A stretch of DNA of 64,000 bases from an uncultured Winogradskyella sp. GTDB taxonomy: Bacteria; Bacteroidota; Bacteroidia; Flavobacteriales; Flavobacteriaceae. The notes below the pieces were generated by a model that saw only the letters and a list, made by a program, of their open reading frames with translations, was not told where the DNA came from and searched no databases. The DNA is taken from assembly GCF_947501905.1 (NCBI RefSeq), contig NZ_CANMXL010000003.1, forward strand, positions 310,001-374,000. The letters are read 5' to 3'. Of this stretch, positions 1 to 7,761 are shown piece by piece. The translations under genes were made by a program, and so were the position numbers. Within the stretch, counting starts at the first letter, position 1; every line of letters begins with the position of its first letter.

Positions 1-267
1 TGCATTTTCAGTATTAGGACAATTATCATCACCATCGATGACACCATCATTATCTGAGTCGCCATTACATGCATCACCAACACCATCATTGTCACTATCT
101 TCTTGGTTGCTATTTGCAGTATTTGGACAGTTGTCGTCATCATCAGCTATACCATCGCCATCAGTATCAATAATTTCAATTGCCGTATCATCATCTTTAC
201 AACTTATTATAGTAACAGAAATGAAACACAAGAGTAGAGCTAGGAGTGTAAGTTTATATATTTTCAT
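1..267 (-). CDS. Partial lipoprotein with thrombospondin type 3-like calcium-binding repeats (C-terminus beyond window)
   Basis: An open frame runs from an ATG at 267 leftwards to the window edge without a stop, giving 89 residues. It begins with a hydrophobic signal sequence ending in a lipobox-like TIISC, so Cys23 is the likely lipidated residue. The rest is Asp/Asn-rich, with repeats of the type [15 protein letters not shown] and [11 protein letters not shown], the thrombospondin type 3 calcium-binding pattern common in secreted Bacteroidota proteins. It is therefore predicted to be an exported, calcium-binding surface lipoprotein. The C-terminus is missing, so any further domain or sorting signal cannot be seen. 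It is divergent from thiL. Confidence 0.8.
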   Translation of the reverse strand, partial: MKIYKLTLLALLLCFISVTIISCKDDDTAIEIIDTDGDGIADDDDNCPNTANSNQEDSDNDGVGDACNGDSDNDGVIDGDDNCPNTENA

Positions 268-378
268 GGGGTGTTTTTTTTGCAATTTAACCATTAATTA
301 AGAATTGCTCTAAATACTTAACTGAAATTAGATGAATAAATTACATGTTAATTGTTAAAAGCATAATATTTTTGCAGA

Positions 379-1437
379 ATGATAGAAGATAAAAACCCAC
401 AAAGAACACCATTGAGCGAACTCGGTGAGTTTAAACTCATTGAGCACTTAACAGAACAATTTGAAATAAACCATAAGTCTACAGTTAAAGGGATTGGAGA
501 TGACGCTGCTGTTTTAAGCCCTGAAAAAAAACAAATAGTTGTTACTACAGATTTATTAGTTGAAGGTGTACATTTTGATTTGAGTTATGTGCCTTTAAAA
601 CATTTGGGATATAAGTCGGTTATGGTCAATTTATCTGATGTATATGCTATGAATGCCATGGCCACACAAATTACAGTGTCTATTGCTGTATCTAATCGTT
701 TTCCGCTTGAAGCTTTAGAAGAGTTATATGAAGGTATTGAAACAGCATCTAGAATGTATAATGTAGATGTTATTGGAGGAGACACAACCTCTTCTACTTC
801 TGGACTTATCATTTCTATTACTGCTATTGGTGAAGTAGATGAAGAAAATGTTGTGATGCGCTCAGGAGCAAAACCTAATGATTTATTAGTCGTTACAGGT
901 GATTTGGGAGGTGCTTATATGGGCCTTCAAATTTTAGAACGTGAAAAAGAAGTCTTTAAAGTTAACCCACAGAGTCAGCCAGACTTATCCATGTATACTT
1001 ATATCGTTGAGCGTCAATTAAAACCTGAAGCTCGTAAAGACATTATAGATTTACTTAAGCAACTCGAAGTAAAGCCTACAAGTATGATTGATATCAGTGA
1101 TGGTTTATCTTCTGAAATTATGCACATATGCAAACAAAGCAATGTTGGTGTAGATGTATACGAAAATAAAATTCCGTTAGATCCGCAAGTTATTAGCACC
1201 TGTGAAGAATTTAATATAGACAGCACTACTATTGCTTTAAACGGTGGTGAAGATTATGAGTTGTTGATGACTATAGCTCAAGAAGATTTCCCGAAAATCA
1301 AAGGGAATCCTAATTTAACGGTTATTGGTTATATGACTGAAGCTGACCGAGGTTTACATTTAGTAACTAGAGCAGAAACTAAAGTGCCAATCATAGCGAA
1401 AGGTTGGAAAAATTTCAACGATAAAGAAACGGAATAA
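379..1437 (+). CDS. thiL: Thiamine-monophosphate kinase ThiL
   Basis: Phosphorylates thiamine monophosphate to thiamine pyrophosphate with ATP, the last step of cofactor synthesis in the cytoplasm. The 352-residue length fits the family. Typical AIR-synthase/ThiL motifs are present: GIGDDAAVL near residues 38-46, TTDLLVEGVHF near 56-66, the metal-binding NLSDVYAM near 84-91, GGDTTSS near 137, DISDGL near 240 and NGGEDYEL near 288. No other thiamine gene is adjacent. A TATTTTTG element lies at 367-374, so close to the ATG that the transcript would be almost leaderless. Its stop codon directly abuts the stop codon of the convergent next gene. Confidence 0.95.
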   Translation: MIEDKNPQRTPLSELGEFKLIEHLTEQFEINHKSTVKGIGDDAAVLSPEKKQIVVTTDLLVEGVHFDLSYVPLKHLGYKSVMVNLSDVYAMNAMATQITVSIAVSNRFPLEALEELYEGIETASRMYNVDVIGGDTTSSTSGLIISITAIGEVDEENVVMRSGAKPNDLLVVTGDLGGAYMGLQILEREKEVFKVNPQSQPDLSMYTYIVERQLKPEARKDIIDLLKQLEVKPTSMIDISDGLSSEIMHICKQSNVGVDVYENKIPLDPQVISTCEEFNIDSTTIALNGGEDYELLMTIAQEDFPKIKGNPNLTVIGYMTEADRGLHLVTRAETKVPIIAKGWKNFNDKETE

Positions 1438-1701
1438 TTAGGCAGCTGAAGTATTAAATCTTTGTGCATTCATTCTAGATAATTTATTAGAATAAATTTT
1501 TGCTAGTGTAGCATTTATCTCTTTGAATTTTGGTGTAAGTTCAGTAAGTCTACCATTACTATTGGTTGTTAATTGCTTCTTACAACAAGAGCATGTATAT
1601 TCTTTAACATGATGCGTCACTTTTTTAGTGACTTTATAATTATGACCAAAAAAATCGCAATATAGTTTCAATGGAGTAATCGCTGAAGTAGATTTTTTCA
1701 T
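1438..1701 (-). CDS. Small zinc-ribbon-like conserved hypothetical protein
   Basis: An 87-residue basic protein of unknown function. The central part has the pattern LYCDFFGHNYK followed about 20 residues later by YTCSCCKKQLTT. This puts Cys/His residues in a zinc-ribbon-like arrangement similar to DUF1660-type small proteins. The C-terminal third looks helical and Lys/Asn-rich. It is a separate transcription unit, convergent with thiL with no bases between the two stop codons, and no partner is evident. Metal binding is inferred only from the cysteine spacing. Confidence 0.65.
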   Translation of the reverse strand: MKKSTSAITPLKLYCDFFGHNYKVTKKVTHHVKEYTCSCCKKQLTTNSNGRLTELTPKFKEINATLAKIYSNKLSRMNAQRFNTSAA

Positions 1702-1762
1702 AATTAGTTAGATTTGGAATGACTAACATAATTAAAAAATCAAATTAAAACGCTAAAACGTA

Positions 1763-2539
1763 TTATTTTTCGCTAAAACGCTTTAAAAAGTAAGATAATT
1801 CTTGTTTATTTTCAATATGACTCATATGCCCACCTGAAAATAGTTCTATTTTTATGGTTGTATCCTCTACTTTCTGCAATACTAATTCTTGATTATAAAT
1901 GGTGTCTTTTTCTCCTATTATAATTACTTTTTTTCCTGTGATACTTGTAAGTGTTTCAAATCTATCTGGTCTTATGGCCATGCCTTTATGTGCAGCAATA
2001 AAACCCTGTTTAGATGTTTTAAGACCTATGGCCAATGCCTTATCAAAATCATCTTTAAATTTTTCTTTACTATCTGGCGCAAATAAGTTGGTAAATGACA
2101 TTCGTACAAGAGCTTCGTAATTTTCTGTTGCCATTTTTGCAGCACGAGCTCGGAGAATTTTTCGCTCATTGTCATCCGCTTCAAATGTAGAATTCATTAA
2201 GCATAAATTCTTAATTAAGTTAGGTTTCATTTCAGCCAAAGCCAAAGCCACATATCCACCCATGGAATGTCCTATACATCTCAATTCAATAATTTTTAAT
2301 TCATCTATTACAGAATAAACAGCTTCAGCCATAGCTTCCATACTATGTATATATCCATGGCAGTCTGTTTTTCCGTGACCTAATAAATCAATGCATAGCA
2401 CATGATTATTTTCAGAAAGTTCTTCAACAAAATCATCCCACATGTTTAGAGTTTCTAAAAAACCATGTAATAGTAATAATGTTGGGCCTTCCCCGGTTGA
2501 AGTATAATGAATCTTACAATTTCTGTGAGTTACAAACAT
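1763..2539 (-). CDS. Alpha/beta-fold hydrolase
   Basis: A 258-residue cytoplasmic alpha/beta hydrolase without a signal peptide. The oxyanion region LLLLHGF lies at about residues 21-27. The nucleophile elbow GHSMGG places the catalytic serine at about residue 92. The acid is probably in GEKDTIYN, and the catalytic histidine in SGGHMSHIE at about 238. This arrangement is typical of MhpC/BioH-type esterases and C-C hydrolases. The substrate cannot be predicted from sequence, and the neighbouring genes do not suggest a pathway. It is a single minus-strand gene, divergent from the serine hydrolase at 2639. Confidence 0.85.
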   Translation of the reverse strand: MFVTHRNCKIHYTSTGEGPTLLLLHGFLETLNMWDDFVEELSENNHVLCIDLLGHGKTDCHGYIHSMEAMAEAVYSVIDELKIIELRCIGHSMGGYVALALAEMKPNLIKNLCLMNSTFEADDNERKILRARAAKMATENYEALVRMSFTNLFAPDSKEKFKDDFDKALAIGLKTSKQGFIAAHKGMAIRPDRFETLTSITGKKVIIIGEKDTIYNQELVLQKVEDTTIKIELFSGGHMSHIENKQELSYFLKRFSEK

Positions 2540-2638
2540 GATTGCAAAGATAAATTTATCATAGGTTTATTCAGCACAAATCATCACTAACTATTCACTA
2601 TATTTGAAACTATTCTAAAATTAAAACATACAAATCAT

Positions 2639-4189
2639 ATGGCTTTAAGACGCTGGTTTACGCTATTTATTTTTGCACTTTCTGCAACCCTAAACGCTCA
2701 AATAGAAGAAGCAGAACTCGATAAACTTATTCAAGAAACCTTAACCACATTTGATGTTCCTGGTATTTCTGTGGGGATATTAAAAGACAATAAAATTATA
2801 TATGCCAATGGCCATGGTGTACGGTCTTTAGAAAATAACAGACCAATGGACCCAAACACGCTTGTTGGTGTGGCATCTAATAGCAAAGGATTTACCTGTT
2901 TTGCCTTGGCGATGATGGTCGATGCAGGAAAATTAAATTGGGACGACAAAGTCCGTAAGCACATTCCAGAGTTTCAGATGCAAGACCCACATGTTACCGA
3001 AGCGTTTACTGTTAGAGATTTGGTGACGCACAGAAGCGGTTTATCTCTCGGTGCTGGAGATTTAATGTTTTTTCCTGAAGGCAGCGATTTTACGGTTGAT
3101 GATGTTATTGCCAATGTAAAACACCTAAAACCGGAATCTTCTTTTAGGAGTAAATTCCGATATAACAATAATATGTACATCATTGCTGGCGAAGTTTTAA
3201 AACGTGTTAGTGGCATGTCATGGGAAGAATTTATTGAAACCAAAATCATGAAACCAGTCGGAATGGTGAACAGTAAAGCGTCTTACAATCGTGTTACTGA
3301 TAAAAGTAATATTATAGATGCACATACAAGAACAGAAGGTAAGGTCATTAAAATTCCTCACGATTGGTCGCCGTTGGCAAATCCTGCTGGAGGTATTATG
3401 AGTAATGTTCGAGATATGTTAACATGGGCTCGGTTTTTAATGAATGACGCCGTTACTGTTGACGGTACGCGTTTGCTTGATAAAGGTTTATTCCATGAGT
3501 TATGGCAATTACAAACACCTCTTAATGTTAGGGCTGGCGATTGGTATAATTCTAATTTTAGAGGTTACGGATTAGGTTGGTTTGTTACTGATGTTAAAGG
3601 CGGACACAAACAAGTGTATCATACAGGAGGTTTATTAGGAACCGTAACACAGTTTACAATGATTCCTGATTTGAATTTAGCAATAGTCGTATTGACAAAT
3701 CAGATGAATGGTTCTGCGTTTAATACCATTACAAATACCATAAAGGATTCTTATTTAGGGTACGAAAATCGTAATTGGTTAAAAAATTATGGCGGAAGAA
3801 ATGCCAGATACATTAAGTATAACGATAGTTTAAAAACTTCGGTATATGCTCAAGTGAACAAAATGAAGGGCAGTTCCAAACTACCAAACCCAAATCAAAT
3901 TACAGGAGTGTATAATGATGCTTGGTTTGGAAATATTATGATATCTCATGATGGCAAAAACTATAATATAAAATGCGAACGCTCTTCTCAACTCGTTGGA
4001 GAGTTATTGCCGTACAATGCAACAACTTATGTTGCCAAATGGAATAACAGGAGTTTTGATGCCGATGTATTTGTAAAGTTTACGTTTGATAAAGACGGTA
4101 AAGCACAGTCAGCCACTATGGAATATATTGCACCAATTACTGATTTTAGTTTCGATTTTGGAGACTTAGAACTTAAAAGAATAGACTAG
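2639..4189 (+). CDS. Exported class C beta-lactamase-like serine hydrolase with C-terminal DUF3471-like domain
   Basis: A 516-residue protein with a signal peptide ending near LNAQ at residue 21. The beta-lactamase/transpeptidase fold is marked by SNSK (Ser80 nucleophile, Lys83), a YNN motif near 181 and an HTGG motif near 330. The last 110 or so residues form a small beta-rich domain of the DUF3471 type often found after this fold. Such proteins are esterases, D-amino-acid peptidases or carboxypeptidases more often than true beta-lactamases. The gene is translationally coupled to the transporter downstream: its TAG overlaps the GTG of the next gene by one base. A peptidase feeding an amino-acid transporter is a reasonable inference. 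Confidence 0.88.
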   Translation: MALRRWFTLFIFALSATLNAQIEEAELDKLIQETLTTFDVPGISVGILKDNKIIYANGHGVRSLENNRPMDPNTLVGVASNSKGFTCFALAMMVDAGKLNWDDKVRKHIPEFQMQDPHVTEAFTVRDLVTHRSGLSLGAGDLMFFPEGSDFTVDDVIANVKHLKPESSFRSKFRYNNNMYIIAGEVLKRVSGMSWEEFIETKIMKPVGMVNSKASYNRVTDKSNIIDAHTRTEGKVIKIPHDWSPLANPAGGIMSNVRDMLTWARFLMNDAVTVDGTRLLDKGLFHELWQLQTPLNVRAGDWYNSNFRGYGLGWFVTDVKGGHKQVYHTGGLLGTVTQFTMIPDLNLAIVVLTNQMNGSAFNTITNTIKDSYLGYENRNWLKNYGGRNARYIKYNDSLKTSVYAQVNKMKGSSKLPNPNQITGVYNDAWFGNIMISHDGKNYNIKCERSSQLVGELLPYNATTYVAKWNNRSFDADVFVKFTFDKDGKAQSATMEYIAPITDFSFDFGDLELKRID

Positions 4190-5493
4190 TGTACAAACGT
4201 AAAGTTCTCCTCGTAACCAGTTTTGGTTTATTCTCTTTATTCTTTGGCGCAGGAAATTTATTAATTCCACCTTTATTAGGTTATAATGCTGGTGAGCAAT
4301 GGTTTTGGGTGACCTTAGGATTTATGATTACTGCGGTAATTATTCCTATTATTGGTATCATGGCACATGCCAAATTGCAAGGTACCATGTACGACTTTGG
4401 CAAAAAAGTATCACCATGGTTTAGTTCTATTTATTGTGTTATTGTTTATATTATTTCTATCGCGATTCCCTCACCAAGGACCGCTTCTGCAACGCATGAA
4501 ATCGCCATTCATCCAGCTTTTGGCACAGACCCAATATGGACAAGTTTAATTTACTTCGCTTTGGTTTTAGTGTTTGTTTTAAACCGTTCGAAAATTTTAA
4601 ATTTCATAGGTAAGTTTTTAACACCACTGATTGTTATTATGTTGCTTATGGTCATTGGTATTGGTTTGTATAATAGTAGTTTGGCTAACCCAGCGACATT
4701 TGAATCACCTATTGTAAGCGGAATTTTAGAGGGCTACCAAACCTTTGATGCTATTGGCGCTGTCGTTGTTGGGGCTTTTATTATTGTGTCTTTAAAGTTT
4801 AAAACTATTGATGTCGAAGCTTATGAAGCCAAAAAATCTTTAATCCGAAAAGCGGGACTTATTGCAGGTATAGGCTTGTTTGTTATTTATGCAGGATTGA
4901 TTTCTGTAGGTGCCTATTATGGTACGGAAATTAATGTCGATAGTACTTTGAGTAATGATATGCAACGCGCCAATTTGTTAAGAGGTATTAGTATATCGGC
5001 ATTAGGTACTTTTGGTAATACAGTATTAAGTATCCTTATTTCGCTCGCATGTTTTACTACAGCTGTAGGTATTGTCGCCGGAACAGCAGATTATTTTAGA
5101 GGCTTATTTCACAGTTCTAACAAAGCGTATATTATTACAGCTATTATTGCTTGTTTGGCTGGTGTTGGTGTTGGGCAGCTCGATTTTCATTCTATCATAG
5201 TTATCGCTTATCCGATACTATTATTTATCTATCCGATAACTATTGTATTAATAATTTTGAATGTATTGCCTGAAAAGTTAGCCAAACCATTAGTGTTTAG
5301 AGCAGTGGTGGTGACAACCTTTGTTTTTAGCATACCTGATGTTGTAGGTTTTATAAGCCCATCTGACGGATTGAAAAATCTAATCAGTTACATTCCTTTA
5401 GCAAACCATAGTTTAGGTTGGGTATTGCCAGCTTTAGTTGCTTTTGTTTTGGCAAATGTGATTAAGACATCTAAACAGCATTCAAATTCTTAA
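4189..5493 (+). CDS. brnQ: BrnQ-type branched-chain amino acid:cation symporter
   Basis: A 434-residue polytopic inner-membrane protein with about 12 hydrophobic segments. The N-terminal LFSLFFGAGNLLIPP and the following GEQWFWVTLGF are characteristic of the LIVCS family, which imports leucine, isoleucine and valine with sodium. Translation starts at GTG at 4189, sharing one base with the upstream stop (TAGTG), so it is probably translated by coupling. The 3' end overlaps the convergent gene at 5471 by 23 bases. Substrate specificity is inferred from the family. Confidence 0.9.
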   Translation: MYKRKVLLVTSFGLFSLFFGAGNLLIPPLLGYNAGEQWFWVTLGFMITAVIIPIIGIMAHAKLQGTMYDFGKKVSPWFSSIYCVIVYIISIAIPSPRTASATHEIAIHPAFGTDPIWTSLIYFALVLVFVLNRSKILNFIGKFLTPLIVIMLLMVIGIGLYNSSLANPATFESPIVSGILEGYQTFDAIGAVVVGAFIIVSLKFKTIDVEAYEAKKSLIRKAGLIAGIGLFVIYAGLISVGAYYGTEINVDSTLSNDMQRANLLRGISISALGTFGNTVLSILISLACFTTAVGIVAGTADYFRGLFHSSNKAYIITAIIACLAGVGVGQLDFHSIIVIAYPILLFIYPITIVLIILNVLPEKLAKPLVFRAVVVTTFVFSIPDVVGFISPSDGLKNLISYIPLANHSLGWVLPALVAFVLANVIKTSKQHSNS

Positions 5494-6124
5494 TTGCAGA
5501 AAATGCTTGGTCAACCAAATGACTTTCTACCAAAACAGTAAACTCGTTAGTGGTAGAAATCACCTCGTGAAGTGAAATGCCTTCCCAAGCAAAACGCTTA
5601 AAAATTTGATAGTATAAGCCAGAAATTCGTTGATTATTTTTGGGTAAGCGGATGCTTATAGACGATAAATTGTCTTGTGAATCTATCATTTTTTCATTTT
5701 TAAAGCCCTCTAGAATTATGCGTTTTTCTGACGATGAAACGACAATATTACTTTCGTAGACACCTTTAGAAAACCCATAGAACGACTTTGTATCTAAAGT
5801 TTCCATAACATTTGAGTGACTTTTGATTAAAGTGTCCGAATTCTGAAAGGTGTAGTCAATTAAGTTAGAGCGTACGGTAATATCACCCAACTGTTTTAGC
5901 ACAGCTTTGAGCTGATGCGATTGTCGCAAATGCACTGGAGGCGCATAACGACGTAAAGCCATCATAATAGCGCCAGTTTTTACAGGTTTTCCAAGCATTT
6001 TACTTACAGGTGCTTGTAGCTCTTCAGATAATGCCGAAAAGTTTATGATTTGTCTAAACAAGGCTTCTTCTAAAAAAGGCTGTTTGATTAAAATGTCTTC
6101 TACACAAGAGGCAATAGTTTTCAT
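5471..6124 (-). CDS. ACT-like regulatory protein located beside aspartate kinase
   Basis: A 217-residue cytoplasmic protein of uncertain function. The N-terminal half is helical, with LGKPVKTGAIMMALRRYAP near residues 44-62. The C-terminal half has two beta-alpha-beta-like stretches: SSISIRLPKNNQRISGLYYQ, then WEGISLHEVISTTNEFTVLV followed by a helix. That pattern is what one expects for tandem ACT domains, which bind amino acids. It is divergent from aspartate kinase and overlaps the 3' end of brnQ by 23 bases, so the context also points to amino-acid sensing. I read the fold from pattern only; it could be a degenerate aspartate-kinase regulatory module. Confidence 0.65.
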   Translation of the reverse strand: MKTIASCVEDILIKQPFLEEALFRQIINFSALSEELQAPVSKMLGKPVKTGAIMMALRRYAPPVHLRQSHQLKAVLKQLGDITVRSNLIDYTFQNSDTLIKSHSNVMETLDTKSFYGFSKGVYESNIVVSSSEKRIILEGFKNEKMIDSQDNLSSISIRLPKNNQRISGLYYQIFKRFAWEGISLHEVISTTNEFTVLVESHLVDQAFSAIKNLNAV

Positions 6125-6145
6125 TTCTTATTTAGTATTAGCAAC

Positions 6146-6265
6146 GTCAGTTCGAGTGAATTTCTCTAATTATAATTCGAGAAATTTGTATCGAGAAGAC
6201 GTATAACTAGGTTCTCGGTACACTTTTATTTCCAAAAATTTGAAAATAAAATCACTCGAACTGAC
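6146..6265. repeat. Intergenic palindromic element with 14-bp perfect terminal inverted repeats
   Basis: GTCAGTTCGAGTGA at 6146-6159 is exactly complementary to TCACTCGAACTGAC at 6252-6265. The interior is also foldable: AATTTCTC and GAGAAATT, a near-perfect pair around TATCGAGAA / TTCTCGGTA, and an AT-rich TTATTTCC / GAAAATAA pair. It has no coding capacity. It resembles REP- or MITE-like intergenic repeats of flavobacteria. It sits between the ACT-like gene and aspartate kinase and could form a long RNA hairpin. Confidence 0.75.
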
Positions 6266-6363
6266 AAAGTTTCGATAGCATTTTCTATTTGTTATATAAT
6301 TAACAATGTGTGCAAATATAAACTATTTCTTCAAAATATTAGTGCTAAGGAAATGTGTCAACT

Positions 6364-6371
6364 TATTTTTG
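6364..6371 (+). promoter_or_regulatory. Candidate Bacteroidota -7 element for aspartate kinase
   Basis: TATTTTTG fits the Bacteroidota -7 consensus TAnnTTTG and lies 19 bases before the ATG at 6391. I see no clear TTTG at the -33 position. Its place inside the possible GTG-initiated extension at 6355-6390 supports the ATG at 6391 as the real start. Confidence 0.45.
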
Positions 6372-6390
6372 TGCTTTAAAATTGAAACAC

Positions 6391-7719
6391 ATGTTAGTAT
6401 ATAAGTTTGGCGGTACGTCTGTTGGGTCTGTGGTGAATATGAATCACGTCAAAGACATCATCACTACCGATGACCAAAAAATAGTGGTATTGTCTGCCAT
6501 GTCTGGCACCACAAATGCACTTGTTGCGATTTCGGAATCTATTGCAAAAGGACATATCGAAGCTGCTCAAGAACAGATTAATAATCTCAACGAAATCTAC
6601 AATGCCACTATTTATGATTTGTTGCATGTAGAATCGTTGCGACAAGAGGTCAGTCATTATGTCAATGGGATTTTTAAAAATCTACATCAAGCAGCAACCA
6701 GACATTTTAATACGCCATTGCACAATAGTATACTAGCCAATGGCGAGCTATTATCAACCTATATGTTTAGCCGATTTTTAGAACAAGAAGGCTTTAATGT
6801 GGTTTTATTACCGGCTCTAGATTTTATGAGAGTAGATCGTAATCAAGAGCCTGATAATTTTTATATCAAACAAAATTTATTCCGTCTAATCGATAGCCAA
6901 CCAACGGCAGACATCTATATTACACAAGGGTTTATTAGCTTGGATGCCGATGGCGCTATTACCAACTTACACCGTGGTGGTAGCGATTACACGGCAACCA
7001 TCATTGGTGCAGCCATAGATGCCGATGAGGTCCAGATTTGGACAGATATTGACGGTTTCCATAACAACGACCCACGTTTTGTAAATGAGACTAAAGCCTT
7101 ATCGCATTTATCTTATGACGAAGCTGCAGAGCTCGCCTATTTTGGAGCAAAAATATTGCACCCACAAACGGTAATGCCAGTAAGACGTTTAGACATACCA
7201 TTACGATTAAAAAATACCATGGCGCCAGAAGCAAACGGCACATTAATCACCAACCAAATTCATGGCGAAGGCATAAAAGCCATTGCTGCGAAAGATGGTA
7301 TTACTGCCATTAAAATAAAGTCGGTACGGATGCTTTTGGCACATGGTTTTTTAAAGAAAATCTTTGAGATTTTCGAAACCTATGAAACCGCTATAGATAT
7401 GATTACTACATCTGAAATAGCGGTGTCATTAACTATAGACAATACAACTAATTTGGGCATTATTGTATCTGAGCTTGAAAAATTTGCTGAGGTTCAAGTG
7501 GAGGATTACATTAGTATTGTGTGTTTGGTGGGTAACCAAATTATTTACCATCCAGACACGCCAGAACTCTTCCAAGTGTTACAAGATGTAAATGTACGTA
7601 TGATTGCTTATGGCGGTAGCAATAATAACATCTCCTTACTCGTTAATACCAGCGATAAATTAGAAACTTTACAAAAGCTACAACGTTACGTGTTTAATGG
7701 TTATTCTGTTTTAGCTTAG
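6391..7719 (+). CDS. lysC: Aspartate kinase (monofunctional)
   Basis: Catalyses ATP-dependent phosphorylation of L-aspartate, the first step towards lysine, threonine and methionine. The protein starts MLVYKFGGTSVGSV, the canonical kinase N-terminus. TQGFI and GGSDYTATIIG form the substrate and nucleotide sites, and the last 150 or so residues are ACT-type regulatory sequence. An in-frame GTG 36 bases upstream would add 12 residues that precede the conserved start and overlap a promoter-like element, so I chose the ATG at 6391 (442 residues). No homoserine dehydrogenase domain is fused. A strong terminator follows immediately. Confidence 0.93.
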   Translation: MLVYKFGGTSVGSVVNMNHVKDIITTDDQKIVVLSAMSGTTNALVAISESIAKGHIEAAQEQINNLNEIYNATIYDLLHVESLRQEVSHYVNGIFKNLHQAATRHFNTPLHNSILANGELLSTYMFSRFLEQEGFNVVLLPALDFMRVDRNQEPDNFYIKQNLFRLIDSQPTADIYITQGFISLDADGAITNLHRGGSDYTATIIGAAIDADEVQIWTDIDGFHNNDPRFVNETKALSHLSYDEAAELAYFGAKILHPQTVMPVRRLDIPLRLKNTMAPEANGTLITNQIHGEGIKAIAAKDGITAIKIKSVRMLLAHGFLKKIFEIFETYETAIDMITTSEIAVSLTIDNTTNLGIIVSELEKFAEVQVEDYISIVCLVGNQIIYHPDTPELFQVLQDVNVRMIAYGGSNNNISLLVNTSDKLETLQKLQRYVFNGYSVLA

Positions 7720-7725
7720 TAGAAG

Positions 7726-7749
7726 AAAAGCGCCGAAAGGCGCTTTTTT
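7726..7749 (+). terminator. Rho-independent terminator after aspartate kinase
   Basis: The stem AAAAGCGCC / GGCGCTTTT with a GAAA tetraloop is followed by a T run. It ends the aspartate kinase unit and separates it from the convergent ATPase gene. Confidence 0.9.
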
Positions 7750-7761
7750 AGTCGTTGGACA

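Noticed and set aside
6355..6390. GTG-initiated 12-residue extension of aspartate kinase
   Set aside because: The family starts at MLVYKFGGTSVG, and a TATTTTTG promoter element lies inside the extension.
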